Below are positions 25,690-37,095 of a stretch of 64,000 bases of DNA, in pieces (the first letter of the stretch is position 1; the number at the start of each line of letters is the position of its first letter). Under the pieces are notes generated by a model. That model was not told the origin of the DNA, ran no database searches, and was given only the letters and a program-made list of their open reading frames with translations. The stretch spans positions 33,121 through 97,120 of the forward strand of contig QANU01006283.1 in assembly GCA_003254905.1 (NCBI GenBank), given 5' to 3'. This stretch comes from Nissolia schottii (lineage: Eukaryota; Streptophyta; Magnoliopsida; Fabales; Fabaceae). Made by a program: the position numbers and the translations under genes.

Positions 25690-26199
25690 TAACAGAAGGA
25701 TCAATGGGAAGCAAATCACCAACAGCCCAGCGAACATAGATGCCTGTCCTTGAAGAGATCCACCTAACCAAAGAACCCATACTAAGGAATTAGAATGTGG
25801 CTAACGAGGGGGATGAAGAAGTACGTCAAGCCACAGACCTAGCCAACCCGGTTCAGGAACAAGCGGCTAAGATACAACAGTTAGAGTCGGCTCTCATCTA
25901 CTTTTAACAGGCCGACAATCAATGGAAGAAAAGGGTAGGAACCCACAACAGTGCTGACAAGGTGCGCGAAGAGGTGGAACGCAAGTGAAGTGAAGTACTC
26001 AAGCATGTCGAGGATGGGAACCAGTATCTCGATGGTCTTAACCACGAGGAAGGAGGCCAACACCCTACGACCACCATTCAGGAGGAACAGGTCCACGGAT
26101 CATCGTACAAGTCTACTACCGACCCTAGGTGGCGAACGGTCGATAAAAGTCGCCACGTTATAAAGAAAAAAAAAATGGAAAGAAAGCCATCCCTTTATG

Positions 26200-27209
26200 G
26201 ACGACATCCTTGAAGTAGTCCTCATGTACGGTTTATACCTACCAAATGACATGGACCCATATGATGGAACCACTAACCCACAACACCACCTCGACGCCTT
26301 TGGCCACAGGATGGTTCTGAATGGGGCCTCTGACGCACTTCAGTGCAAATAATTCCTAGTGACTTTGAGAAAAATAGCCCATATGTTGTTTCAATGACCT
26401 GGCCAAGCGTTTCATCTCCAACTTTACCATGTGAAGAACGAAGCTTAAGACTGTCGTGAGCCTCCTGGGAATAATCTAGAAAGATGAGGAGACACTCTAA
26501 GAATACCTCGATCGCTTTTACGCAGAATGCACACAGGTGGAGGACCTGCAGCCCCAAGCAGTGGTCATGGGTTGGCGAATGGCCTAAGAAAAGGGAGTTC
26601 GTCTTCAAAGAATCAATTGAAGCGTCCACCCATAAGCCTGATTGAGATTGAGGAAAGGGTTAAGAAGTATTTCTACTAGGAAGAAGGCATGAAGGATGTA
26701 AAGGGAGATCCACAAAGGGACCCTGTGGAGATTCCTCGCGAGCAAGTCCTACACAGATCCCAATAGAGAGAGCGACCAAAGGTTGTGCGAGAGGGGACAT
26801 ACTGCACATATACACCCCACTAACAGTATCTCTAGTACAACTATATAGGTAAATACAACACTCAAAGAGATTCCCCAAACCAAGGCCTATACGACTACGA
26901 CCAGAGACTGACACCAACTTGTTTTGTCAATATCATGATTCTTATGGCCATGATACTAATGATTGTATCAACCTCAAATACGAGGTGGAAAAATGGGTGC
27001 GAAGTGGATGGCTAGAAAGATACATCCTAGCTAATAGAAAAAGAAGCGTGAAAGAAAGACACCATGATCGTCGACAAACCCAACAAGATAATCATCGATC
27101 AAATAACATCGCAGAAGACACAGGCAGAAGGGCACTCGAATCCTATAGGGTGATCAACAACATTGCAGGAGTATTTGTAGGTGGAGGTATAACCAAATCC
27201 TCCTAGAAG
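26200..27209 (+). pseudogene. gag: gag remnant, copy B
   Basis: Counterpart of copy A with the same layout. A capsid-like stretch (DPYDGTTNP...) starts near 26250, and the terminal zinc-knuckle-like segment at 26919-27206 (FCQYHDSYGHDTNDCINL) is followed by a basic tail. It differs from copy A by scattered substitutions. Stops break it, including the one after 'LQCK' near 26349, which is shared with copy A. Confidence 0.75.
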
Positions 27210-27309
27210 AGACATCTCCAAGAAGTACTCCAGCTGGAGAGAAATGGAGCTGAGAAGCACAGGGGAAGAAGGCATATCCTCAACATCAACTTCACCAAAT
27301 AGGACTACA

Positions 27310-27765
27310 GTGAGATAAATCCATGCCATGATGACCATGTGGTCATCTCAGTAACACTGGTAAGCGTAAAGGTAAGAAGGGTGCTCCTTGACCAAGGTAG
27401 TTCCGTGTATATTATATTTCAGGAGTATTTTGACTAGTTAGAGTTGAAGAACTCCGACCTTGAACACTACCCAGAAGACCTAGTGAGCTTCATCAGGGAA
27501 ACAATGATGCCATGGGGATTTATATCTCTATACCTTACGCAAGGATCGAGGCCAAAACCCCGCATGGAAAGGGTGAATTTCAGTGGTGGTTGACAAGCCC
27601 TCAGCTTACAACATTATTCTCAGGCCCCCCACACTAAAAGGATAGGAGCAATAATATCAAATGCAGCATTAAAAATGAAGTACCTGGCAAATAATAGTGA
27701 GGTAAAAACTATCTGCGGAAACCAAATCACTGCAAAAAAATTATATAATGCAAGTCTTCAAGTAT
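27310..27765 (+). pseudogene. Retropepsin remnant, copy B
   Basis: Shows the same DQGSS-type active site (VRRVLLDQGSSVYIIF), here closer to the family consensus than in copy A. It also keeps the 'YNIILRPPTL' block. A one-base deletion relative to copy A (aaaaggatagg) further breaks the frame. No reverse transcriptase follows. Confidence 0.7.
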
Positions 27766-28149
27766 GGTGGCAGCGCCGATAGCCTCCAAAGGCAGTCCGA
27801 CCAAAAGTCGCAAATGTCATGATGATGGAACTCCAAGCACCAGGGCCCAAGGATAGCAAAAGACCTCGTTCAGAAGGAGAACTAGAGCAAGTACAAATCA
27901 GGGACTCCCCGGAGAAGTTCACGTTCCTTAGCAAGGCCTTATCCCCAAAGGCTAAGTTAGAAGTAACATTGATGTTCTGAAAAAAAAAAAAAGCAAACTT
28001 CTTTGCGTGGACCACTATGCAAGCTTGGCCTGTTAAGGGTTCGGTCTGGCATGGATTGTTCCTACCCCTGCCCATGGTAAGATCAAAGGCCTCATCTACC
28101 ATTGACTATATTTCGCCTGGTAGAAAGCAACATCTACCTCATGCTTCTT

Positions 28150-29810
28150 AGAGAGTTCCTCAGAAGTCTGAAGCTGACGAAGAAGTTTTTTCAGTTCTTC
28201 TTCAATGGACATCATCTTTGACTCAGCCTCCTCGACCCTCCCACGAAGACGGTGTACCTTGTCCTCCTTTTCAACTTCAGCTCGGGTCTTCAGAAGAATC
28301 TGCTACTGTAAAAAATCCTTCTCCATGGATAGTAGCTCGCTCGCATTTTTCAATTCACAGAGCTCTCGCCAGAGTCCCTCAACCTCTTCAGAGCTAGGGA
28401 ATTGGTCATACACATACTTGGCCAGCCATGCGGATTTAGTGATGAGGTAGATCAGATGAATGAAGGCCTCTTCCACGAGAACATCTTTTAGATGCTCCTA
28501 AATATCCTCTAAGAGAATGTTATTGTCTAGGAGGCCGCAGTAATCTAACTCCCGTGGCCACGCTCGGTTGATGGCCCGAGAAATGTTTGGGGGCGACCCA
28601 AGGGAGCTATCGCCTTGGCCCTTGAGAACTCTCTCCGTGAGCACTTTCTTTGCACAACCATTTTCATTGAGCTGGGGGTCGCTCTACACTCACAACCCGA
28701 GCAATGGACTCTGCGACCATGCACACTGACTCATTGGCACCCCTAGTCGGGGATGCCTCACCAATCCGCATGCCTCGTGTTTCTCCATTCACCTCCGCAT
28801 TAATGCAACATTGAAGCTCCCTCAATTTTTTAGCTACCACCATATTGCCGCCCAATCGGATGTCTACAAAACAAGCAGAGGAAAAAATTTGTACTAGCAA
28901 ACCTCGGAAAACCAATAATGAGACCAAGGCAAACAATCAATAACAATCAATCTACGAAAAAGCACTACCAATTCAGTTCAGCATATCCTCAAGAGGTCTT
29001 TCCACAAGGTCACAAAGATTGATGAGCCTATCCTCAATGAAAAGCACAAAGAATTCCTTTTGCAAAGTTTCATCCGCAGAAAGCTCCCGCAGACATTTGC
29101 AATGGATGTATTTATTCCAATAATAGAGGGCAACCATCGTATCTTGAGCCCCCTTGTAGAACGCCATTCTCCCTAGAGCAGAAAATACCTTGAAGTATTT
29201 TCATTTGAACTCTGGATACAAGTCTTCCCATAGGATAAAAATCTGGGTGCCAAAGACACCTTTGAAAGTGTCCCAGCTTTTAAACTTCTCCTGCATCCCA
29301 AGAATGTCTTCATGCATCAGGTTTGTAAGAATAAACAAAGATACAAAAATGTCCCTAGAAAGGGTTCTATGTTGAAAGATTCGCAGACAATCTGGAATCT
29401 ACGGATTAAGGCCCACCCATTAGGATGGAGTTGGGTTGTCCCAAACGCACAAGCAGTCATAACTTCCTTCTCAAACGCAGAGAAAGGAAGGTAGATCCCC
29501 AATCTTGTGAAGAAAACCTCATACATCTACAAGAAGTGTGAGGTATCCTAATGACGGAGCATACACATGCGCTTATCCACAGAGGCAGCCTTTAGCCTAT
29601 ACTCGTCATCATCAATTATGGCTTCGGTTAACTCCACCATACTTTATAGGTCCCCTATGTGCTTGGGTTTTATGGTGGAGGGTATGGTAAAAACTTTCGG
29701 ATCTATCCACTAATACGCTATGCAATCGTGGGATCTAACCAAAGGCTACAGAACTTTTAGTCCCTAGAAGGATTTCTTGTACCTTCCCATGGTCGAAGTC
29801 CGAGATCAAG
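28150..29810 (-). pseudogene. Antisense extra ORF, copy B
   Basis: Matches the copy A antisense region. The block at 29526-29317 (FFTRLGIYLPFSAFEKEVM..., TQLHPNGWALIRRFQI) is again PF04195-like. A second open part lies at 29167-28973 (MAFYKGAQDTMVALYYWNKY...). The downstream Glu/Lys-rich coiled-coil-like part is at about 28450-28200. It has fewer breaks than copy A in places but is still interrupted. Confidence 0.6.
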
Positions 29811-30184
29811 ATGTAAGGGGAAAATAAAAAAAAAACAAAAAATAAATATCAACTATCAAAAGAACAACCCTGCAGGATTTTAACTCTTTTTCGCTCACGA
29901 GAATGTCTCCAGACCATTGCCAGGCCCAGAAAGCAAACAAAGAAATTCCTCTCACATATTACCTAACAAAAAATAAGGGGAAAGAAGAAGAACAGATGCA
30001 AAAGAAAAGAAAAAGAGTGATATTCATACCTGTTGAAGAAAGAGAGTTATTGAATCTGGAATCGAAACTAAAAGAGAATGCAACAAGAAGAAGGAGAGGA
30101 CGAGATGAAGGAAGAAGAAGGCGAAGCGACGTGTCTCTAAAAATAACTCTAAAAGTAATGGAACTCAAACATTCCAAAATGGGT

Positions 30185-30192
30185 TATTTATA
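30185..30192 (-). promoter_or_regulatory. TATA box for the antisense ORF, copy B
   Basis: The minus strand reads CTTATAAATAACCC, conserved with copy A. A G-box CACGTG lies upstream at 30296-30301, at nearly the same spacing as in copy A. Confidence 0.5.
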
Positions 30193-30361
30193 AGAAGTTC
30201 ATTCCTGCTCCCAAGGGAAATTTTTGAGAACTCCCTGCAATAATGGCGCTTCAAGAAAAATGCGCCATGGGGGAACGAAACGACGACTGGTGGGACACGT
30301 GGCACCCCACGAGAGGACCAATTTCCCTTCCCCTATTGAATATTCAGAAGATGCGATAGGC

Positions 30362-30860
30362 GACTGACGAGACATGCCTCTTCATATACTCACAAATAAT
30401 AAAAAATCTGTGGATAATGAATCTACAGATGAAGCGAACCGTGGAAAAAAACCAACCCATGAACTCGCACCAAATGCTCTTGAGCACCTAATCTAAGTTA
30501 GGGGCCTTATTACGGACTAGCTCTACAAGGACCCAAAATGGCCCTAGAGACCTCCACAGACTATGGGTCCAACACTCAATCCAGGCTACAGCCGACCCAC
30601 ATCCACCAAGGACTCAGGTTCAAGTAAAGTCCACCTGGAGTCTCCTACCTGACCTTATGGGAAAAGGGCCCTCCACAGATATAAACGGACCCACCTAATG
30701 GGTGTGATATCAGAACCCTTTTAATCTAATACCCACTTCACATAGATTCTGAATTGAGTGTCAGAGTGTTTGTAGGTACCCACACCGTCACCATCGCTAC
30801 CCAACCACAAAGATTAGGAATCCAACCCCCCACCGGAGGAGAACCTTTGAGTTCAGATAC
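30362..30860 (+). repeat. 3' LTR of the gypsy composite
   Basis: Homologous over its right two-thirds to 20475-20790. It ends in a segment (ccaccggaggagaaccttt) matching the end of the first LTR. The left portion (30362-30500) has no counterpart at the other end, so the first LTR is probably truncated. Confidence 0.6.
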
Positions 30861-32194
30861 TATGGAAACCCATTTCAACTGAGAATTTCTTTGGGCAGCA
30901 TTCCTAGACAGTTAAGACACCCTAACATACAATAGAGTGACCTTCTCCCACCAAAGTCACTTAATTCCACAAATTAAGCCACCATTCCCCATAATTTGCA
31001 ATTAGAATCCCCTTTAGATCCTCCAAATCTTGCATCATCAACATAAAGCAACTAAAAAGAGAGAAATTAGCTTATAGGAGTAGAGAAAGTAGGGAGAAAA
31101 TGTGTGATGTGACACAAAGCATAGGTAGCTGGCCCATACCTCTCTAGAGAACTTAAGCCTTAGGACCAATGGACAAAGAACACTCAATCTCTCATCATAT
31201 ACACTCTCATTCACTCCATTTAGGTTAAGAATAAATACAACCGAATCGAAACTTTAGAAAAGACCATCTCCCAGACCTAAAACACTCAACCAACCACCAC
31301 AAACCACCACATCCACTGATAGGACGTCTTACCCATGAACAGATCTGCTGCATAAAGAGACACTTCAGGCTCATCCTTGGGAGAGTTTCCATAGAAGTCA
31401 ATCGTTCAACCCTTTAAGCTAGTCTAAGAAAGTTTTGCTCATCACCAATAACTCTCTAATCATCTTCCCAAGTTTATGAACTCATAATCTCTACATTAAT
31501 ACTTTAAACCCTTGCTTCGTATTTGAATCAAGTAATTTAAAGGAGGGGTGAAATAGTAATTGAGGGTTAGTTAGACCACTCAAAGTTCTCATATTTTGTC
31601 CTTTTAAATTGAGAGGTTGAAGGAATCTCATGCATTTTCCTTCTTTTCTCTCATTATTAAACAAAAAAAAATGATGCTCTACTAATTAATTGCATTTTCA
31701 TTTTTTTCCCCATCATAAACTACTCTCTTCCATTGTTTATATCACTCCCAAGCATAGAGGAACCCCCCTCCCCTCCTAATTCTTGTAATATTGAAGGTGA
31801 CATTATAGACTAGATATATATGACTCAACCAAAGAAGAATGAACAAAGATTTATAAGAGATATATAGAAGACTCATGAAAATTAATCAATTTCTCTGTTC
31901 TTATTTATTACTGCTTGCTTTGAGCATTGGGGTTCAAAAGACGTATAACTAATTGCAAGAAGCAACTTCCAAAATCATCATTGAAGGGTATATATACAAT
32001 AGCAAATCAAACCGGTACATAAATAATTAATGAGTTAGCTTGTGAGAGAGGAGAGCGAACAAAAGAGACATAATTTCATTGGAGTCAAAAAAGAATTACA
32101 TAATTAATAACCAACTAAGGTTAATTGCAAATTTACAAGAATAGTACCATTCGATCTCTCTTAATTTGATTTCGTCTTATGGTGTGTCAAAAAC
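30861..32194. other. Intergenic DNA 3' of HIPP gene 1
   Basis: Less AT-rich near the LTR, then ordinary. No gene was recognised. The right end (about 31900-32194) should hold the 3' UTR of the HIPP gene; a tttatt on the plus strand near 31910 could be its AATAAA signal. Confidence 0.5.
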
Positions 32195-33019
32195 TCACAT
32201 GATGGAGCAATTATTACCCGGTTCATAAACCGGGTAGTAGTAATAATTAGGAGCACAAGGTGGAGGAGGACAATTATAAGGAGGTATATAATAACACACA
32301 TCTTTATTTTCATCCTTAGGTTTATCATCTTCCTTTTTCCGCTTCAATTCAGTGACACTTAAAAGGGTGACACAATTGAACTTCTTCCTCAGCACTCTAG
32401 CCAAGCAAACAGCATCCACTTCACCAGTCACCACCAATTTGTCTCCATCATCCCCTTCTAATGCCACTGAGCTCACACCTTCATAAATGGATCCATGTGT
32501 ACATTAATTAGTGAATGGTGATCCTCACTATAACTTATGTTATTTCTACTCAATATTGGAAATTTGGCGGCTAAATTGTGGAAATTTTACTTGATGAGTG
32601 AAAAATTGAGGGAAAAAAATGATTTACAATATTATTGTCACAACCTCAATTTGTCAGATTCCTCACTCATCAATGTGAAAGTCTCATTATTTATGCACGA
32701 AGCACCGATGTTCATAGAGATAATAAATAAGTGAGTGTGTATATAAATTATATCCAAATTCATTACTTGATACAATGGTGCATACAAAATGTGTGTTTAT
32801 GTGTATGTAATGTGTTGTGTGTGGTGCACCTCTTTCCTGAGCAGCAATCTTGAGTGCCTTGCTTCTGCATTTGTCACAATCCAGTTGCATCTTTATGACT
32901 ATTTTTTGCTACATTAATTACGAAATACAACAAAAAGTGAATGATTCATCATATATATATAAAATTAATGCAATAATAAAGAATTTATGTATGTGATAGA
33001 TATGAGATCTCACCTTCAT
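32195..33019 (-). CDS. Heavy metal-associated isoprenylated plant protein (HIPP), gene 1
   Basis: Three exons on the minus strand: 33019-33014 (ATGAAG), 32908-32830 and 32478-32195. They encode 122 residues; introns are 105 and 351 bp, all GT-AG, with phases 0 and 1. Residues 1-72 are one HMA fold starting MKQKIVIKMQ, with the metal-binding pair C13-D-K-C16. A Lys/Glu/Asp-rich linker follows, then a Pro/Tyr/Cys stretch (PPYNCPPPPC), and the protein ends in CSIM, a CaaX box expected to be farnesylated. HIPPs are plant-specific proteins that bind heavy metals or act as protein-interaction adaptors at membranes or in the nucleus. The start is fixed by the conserved two-codon first exon shared with gene 2. 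The acceptor of intron 2 lacks a good pyrimidine tract but is the only one keeping the frame. Confidence 0.92.
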
Positions 33020-33144
33020 GTTTTGATTGCTTGGAGCAAATGGCTATACTTTGTGTGTTGTGACTTAATCCTTGATATATACAAGTTGTTCCTCTTGATT
33101 TTTAATGTGAACTTGAGATCCAGTGCCTAATTAATTTTTCCCTC

Positions 33145-33153
33145 TATATATAG
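33145..33153 (-). promoter_or_regulatory. TATA box of HIPP gene 1
   Basis: The minus strand reads CTATATATA, 126 bp upstream of the ATG. The equivalent box of HIPP gene 2 is at exactly the same distance. Confidence 0.7.
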
Positions 33154-34515
33154 GGGATTGTAGTGTATTTTTTTTTAATTATTATATAAACTCTTCTTTT
33201 TCTTTTTCATTTTTTTCTTCCTCTTGCCTGTGGTCGCTGTAAAACCTGGTGCGTGCATATGCCACGAGAAGTAACCAAAATTAAAAAAGGACAAAGTAAT
33301 GTGTCAGCTTTGGATTGAAAAATTATTGAAATGCATAAGCTGAAGTGGTAAACTCTTTGTAATGGGTCCAAAGATGGACAATGTAATGAAATTTTGTACG
33401 TAACATATAAAAGTTTTTAATTAGGGAAATTAAGTTTAGGAAAATTAGGCAATGTACCTTTTAGATTAGTAACGTGAGTAAGTGGGCTAGCTGTTGGGTA
33501 CTAAATAATGCATTAAAAGTTTCCAATGGTTGAGATTGGAATAATAATTAATAAAGATGAGAAATATACATATTAAAAAAAGTTAATTCAATTTTTAGTC
33601 CTATCACAATTTATTTTTACTCTCTATAACGAAATATTGATGAGGAGTAAAAAATAAATTCACAATCTATGAGAGACTAAAAGCTAAATTTACCTGTTCT
33701 TACGTGATCAAGTTAACTGACACGTCAATAGTTAACAGACTAAATGGACAACAATGACTAAAATCTAAAATTTTTTTTTTATAAAAAACAATTTTGTTAC
33801 AAAAACTTTATAAGGAATAAAAAATAAAATTTTTAATTTATATGAGATTAACCCCATTAAAAAATGAAGCAGATGTACAATATATACATATTCAAAAAAA
33901 CTATTACTCAATATATAGATTAAGATTTAACTCTTTTTTGCACACCAAAATCTGCTCCATCTTAATTTATATTTTTCATTTAACCAATCAAGCACGGTAC
34001 ACAAAGATTATCTTACTAACCAATGGCAGCTCAAGTGATAGCAACTAGCAATCTTGAATCAAGAGCTGATCATGGGGTTTTTCGGTGCATACCAAACATT
34101 GTTAAAAAAGAAATTTTTTTTTTTCTTCCAAGTAACAAATTAAAGAATTGCGTTTTGATGGGAGTGATTCCAAAACATGTGCGGCATACTCAAAACATAA
34201 AAGATATAAATCTCAATGGTTTGTTAAAATACATCTTATTGATTATACTTCTGGGAGAAAAAATAACATTCAAATTTGAAGGGAAATAATATGTGTACTT
34301 ATTTGCTATAAAAAGTAGTGTTGATTCACACATCATCAATTGTTAGATGAGATTTCGTTGAAGCATGAGTCTCATTGAAATCTCATCCAATAATAAATGA
34401 GAAATAAGTCAGCATAGGATCACACACCAAATGGATCCTTATATAGCAATACTCAATTTTAATATACGTAACAAAAAGCTAATATGTTTTTTTTAAAGCA
34501 AATTAATTTTAATAT
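33154..34515. other. HIPP gene 1 upstream region with repeats
   Basis: No further gene was recognised. 33443-33573 is duplicated at 39541-39682. About 33590-33840 contains 'ttagtccta...' and inverted 'agagactaaaa' phrases of a decayed inverted-repeat element. A short frame at 34023-34289 has no recognisable domain. Confidence 0.5.
33443..33573. repeat. Local duplicate A (homologous to 39541-39682)
   Basis: Shares 'aatgtacctttNagatNagt', 'aacgtgagt' and 'gtttccaatggttgagatt' in the same order and orientation with 39541-39682. It lies about 420 bp upstream of the HIPP gene 1 start. Confidence 0.8.
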
Positions 34516-35810
34516 TGGGTTAATTAAGTTTATAGTCCCTGTAACATTAGAAAGTTTGGTTTTAGTCCCTCAGTAAAATTTTTAGTCCTGGTAAAATTTG
34601 GAAGTTTGGTTTTGGTCCCTGTGGATGGTTTTGGTTGATGGTGATGAAGTAACAGTTAACGTCGCTGACATGGCATGCCACGTGGCGTGCCATGTTAGCA
34701 TAACAAAAATTTAAAAGTTTACCCACCCACCCCATTTTGACCTGACCCGTTTCAGAAAAAAAATTCCCAAATTCCTCTCCTCTCATCTTTCCCAACCCCT
34801 CTCCTCGATCCCCTCTCATCTTCCCCAACCCAGCTCGACCAAAAACAAAATCAGCAACTCAACAGAGTTCATTCGCACAACAACTCCCTCTCACCTCACC
34901 ACCCTCACCACCAACCACACCTTCAGCCATCAACCACCCCAAATCACTACACCCATACTTGCAGGAAAAAAATCAAACCAAACAAATCCAACACAACACA
35001 CACTCACACCTTCCAAATTGAGAGAGACAAAGAGGAAACAAAGAGAGGGAGAGTGGATCTGTGAGAGAAAGAGGGAGAGGCCCTGAACAACACTATGGTG
35101 GTTCGCATCCACAGGGTTACCACCACGAACACGACGTGGAGGATGAAGGCGGGGTCGAGGAGCGCGACAACCCTAAGCTTGGACTCGTCCAGGTTGCACT
35201 ACGTGGATCCCTCAATGCCATTGACGACGTCAAGGAGGCGATGGCATCCGTCAGGGATGAATCTGTCGATGTGGAGGGAGAGGCTAGTCTGGAGAGTCCA
35301 GAGGCCGCGGAGGAGGATGGAGGTGGAGAGGGCAGCGTCGGCGGGGAAGAGGCAGAGGAAGGATACGAGGGCGGAGAGGAGAAGGCAGTGGGCCTTGAGG
35401 GCGGAGGTCTGGAGGGAGTAGGAGGAGGCGACGGCGGAGGAGTGGAGAAAGGAGATGGAGGAGGCGAGGGCGAAGAGGAGGGAGGAATCGGAGGGAGGGA
35501 GAGAGAGGAAGGAAGGGGTGGGGTAGATTTAGGGTTTGGGGAAAGGGATTTTTTTTTTAATTTTTAAATGAATCTGAGTTGGATCCAAACTTCGGGTCGG
35601 GTCATGGGTAAAAAAATTTAAACCCGGGTTATGCCACGTGCGTGCTTGGCACGCCACATTAGCGACGTTAACTGCCACGTCATCACCGTCAACCAAAACC
35701 ATCCACAGGGACCAAAACCAAACTTCCAAATTTTACACGGACTAAAAATTTCACTGAGGGACTAAAACCAAACTTTCTAATTTTACAAGGGCTAAAAACT
35801 TAATTAACCA
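34516..35810. mobile_element. Mutator-like element carrying a gene fragment (Pack-MULE form)
   Basis: The ends are long inverted repeats: the left, gggttaattaagtttatag followed by 'tccctgtaa...', mirrors the right (...gggctaaaaacttaatta). Pairing extends about 190 bp inward, to the gccacgtggcgtgcc region. The 8-bp direct repeat tttaatat flanks it (34508-34515 and 35811-35818), close to the 9 bp made by Mutator-like elements. The interior is GC-rich, unlike the host DNA, and contains the fragment described at 35004-35528. There is no transposase. It belongs to the same family as 40215-40512. Confidence 0.8.
35004..35528 (-). pseudogene. Captured gene fragment, DUF716/TMEM45-like membrane protein (tentative)
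   Basis: On the minus strand a frame runs 175 codons with a single stop, TAG at 35201-35199. It has no start codon and opens right after a stop, as a captured internal fragment would. It reads as a membrane protein: hydrophobic stretches (SSLLFALASSISFLHSSAV, AHCLLLSALVSFLCLFPA), a LRGLWTLQTSL segment, then FIPDGCHRLLD and, after the stop, ALLDPAFILHVVFVVVTLWM. A late Gly-Thr/Leu-Trp helix followed by a Gly-Cys and a final hydrophobic helix recalls plant DUF716 (TMEM45-like) proteins. That name is from memory and tentative. The last ~25 codons are probably element sequence. The plus-strand frame over the same DNA is its Gly/Glu-rich shadow. Confidence 0.5.
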
Positions 35811-36085
35811 TTTAATATATGTACATATGAAAGTCGCCTTTAATGAATCAAAGTAAAGTTCTTTTTCATACTTGTTGACCACTGGCTTGTTTCTCTAGCT
35901 AGTGGATGAACCTTTGTATGTATGGGGACCTATAACCCTTATGGGAGACAGAATTAATCAAATAGTGTAGTGGTAATTATTAAAAGATCTGACTTAAGTA
36001 TATATATGAATATGATCAAAGTCAGCAGCTTTGGGTCCATTTCTGTTGTCTTCGAGGTACCCACATGAATGGTTTTAAATTATAT

Positions 36086-36214
36086 AATTCAACATGGCAT
36101 ATTATATCATAAAATAATAATAAAATTCAATGAATTTAATTATAAAAATGATTAAATATGAATAAATTAAATAGTATTGAGTATTTATCCTATAAAGTAG
36201 GTGAGAAATCATTT
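36086..36214. mobile_element. MITE family 'ggtgattt', truncated copy 3
   Basis: Matches the right half of the elements at 14747 and 18818 (tatcataaaataataataaaatt, 'agtattgagtatttatcc', ending gagaaatca). The left half is missing. Confidence 0.6.
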
Positions 36215-36493
36215 TCCTATTATTATATTTTGTGATTAATTACAAGCTAATCGTCAAAGAATTTTATTTTTTAATGTTTTAGATACAGAGTTGTTAAATT
36301 AAGGAGTAAACATTCATATTGAATCAACGATGGTGGTTTAAAGATGTACTCAACGTAAACCTGATATCACGCGAGGATTTATCATAGCATTCCCTTTTTC
36401 TCCTCTTGATAATTAAATATGAGCATAGAAAATAGATAGTAAAATTAATAGACAAGCAAATCAATGAACAAATAAAACTTACAGAATAGTAAA

Positions 36494-37095
36494 TCAACAC
36501 ACCAAAAATTTTAACGAAGAGAAATTTTCAATTGCATTTACTTTTTCTTTGCACAATTTTATCAACATGTTGTAGAGAGTATTGATCTTCTGGGCTCTCA
36601 CCACTACCAATGATGCTTTAGCGAGCTTACATTTACCTTCACTAAAGTGAGTTGCATACCCTTCACTGTCTAGTACTCCCGTGGATATCAAGTTGAAACA
36701 GATATATGGAACGTGTGTGACATTCCTTAAAAATAGCTTGCATCCGATGATGGTTTCTAAACAAATATCTCTAAGCACCAGCAATCTTGCATACTGCTGT
36801 ATTTTCCATTCTCACTGTGTTTTCCTTTATAGGAGTGTAAGTTGTAAAAAATTCACATCGAGGTGAGACATGATACAAGGCAGCAAAATTTATTACTCAT
36901 GTAATATCTTGGCATTCAAGAGATTCACAAATATTATCACTAGCAACTAAATAATCACCATCTATTACAGTTGCACAAGTGTCTTGATCACCTTGCTTGT
37001 TTTCATCTCTTTCACTTGATTTGTTTTTCATTCTGCAAATTTTTTCAATGTGACCTTTTTAACTACAAAAAGCACATTTATAAGTCTTCTTCTTT
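36494..37095 (-). pseudogene. Ty1/copia gag-pol fragment (zinc knuckle, protease, pre-integrase)
   Basis: Read on the minus strand from about 37090, the sequence gives a Copia order. First is a CX2CX4HX4C zinc knuckle (CAFC..KGHIEKIC, one position now a stop). Next is a protease-like stretch (VINFAALYHVSPRCEFFTTYTP). Then comes the GAG-pre-integrase region (LFLRNVTHVPYICFNLISTGVL...KLAKASLVVVRAQKINTLYNM) at 36784-36494. The catalytic Asp-Ser/Thr-Gly of the protease is lost (NFA in its place) and there are several stops. Integrase and reverse transcriptase do not follow below 36494, and no LTR was identified. Confidence 0.75.

Larger units (their letters stand above)
20475..30860 (+). mobile_element. 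Degenerate Ty3/gypsy (Tat-like) retrotransposon with tandemly duplicated interior
   Basis: Two similar LTR-like segments (about 20475-20790 and 30362-30860) bracket two copies of one internal unit. Copy A is about 20925-25519 and copy B about 25690-30350; they are clearly homologous along their whole length with scattered substitutions and small indels. Each unit holds a broken gag, a broken retropepsin and then a large region coding in antisense. Reverse transcriptase, RNase H and integrase are missing from both. Gag, a DQG-type protease and an antisense extra ORF are features known from the Tat group of plant Ty3/gypsy elements. All frames contain stops or frameshifts, so the element is dead. 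Confidence 0.8.

Noticed and set aside
34023..34289. 88-codon frame beginning MAAQVIATSNLE
   Set aside because: It starts plausibly but soon becomes AT-driven low-quality sequence, with no domain, no promoter and no partner exon found.
35061..35567. 168-codon Gly/Glu-rich frame on the plus strand
   Set aside because: It is the complement of the minus-strand membrane-protein frame. The Gly/Glu/Arg bias comes from reading Leu/Ser/Ala codons backwards.
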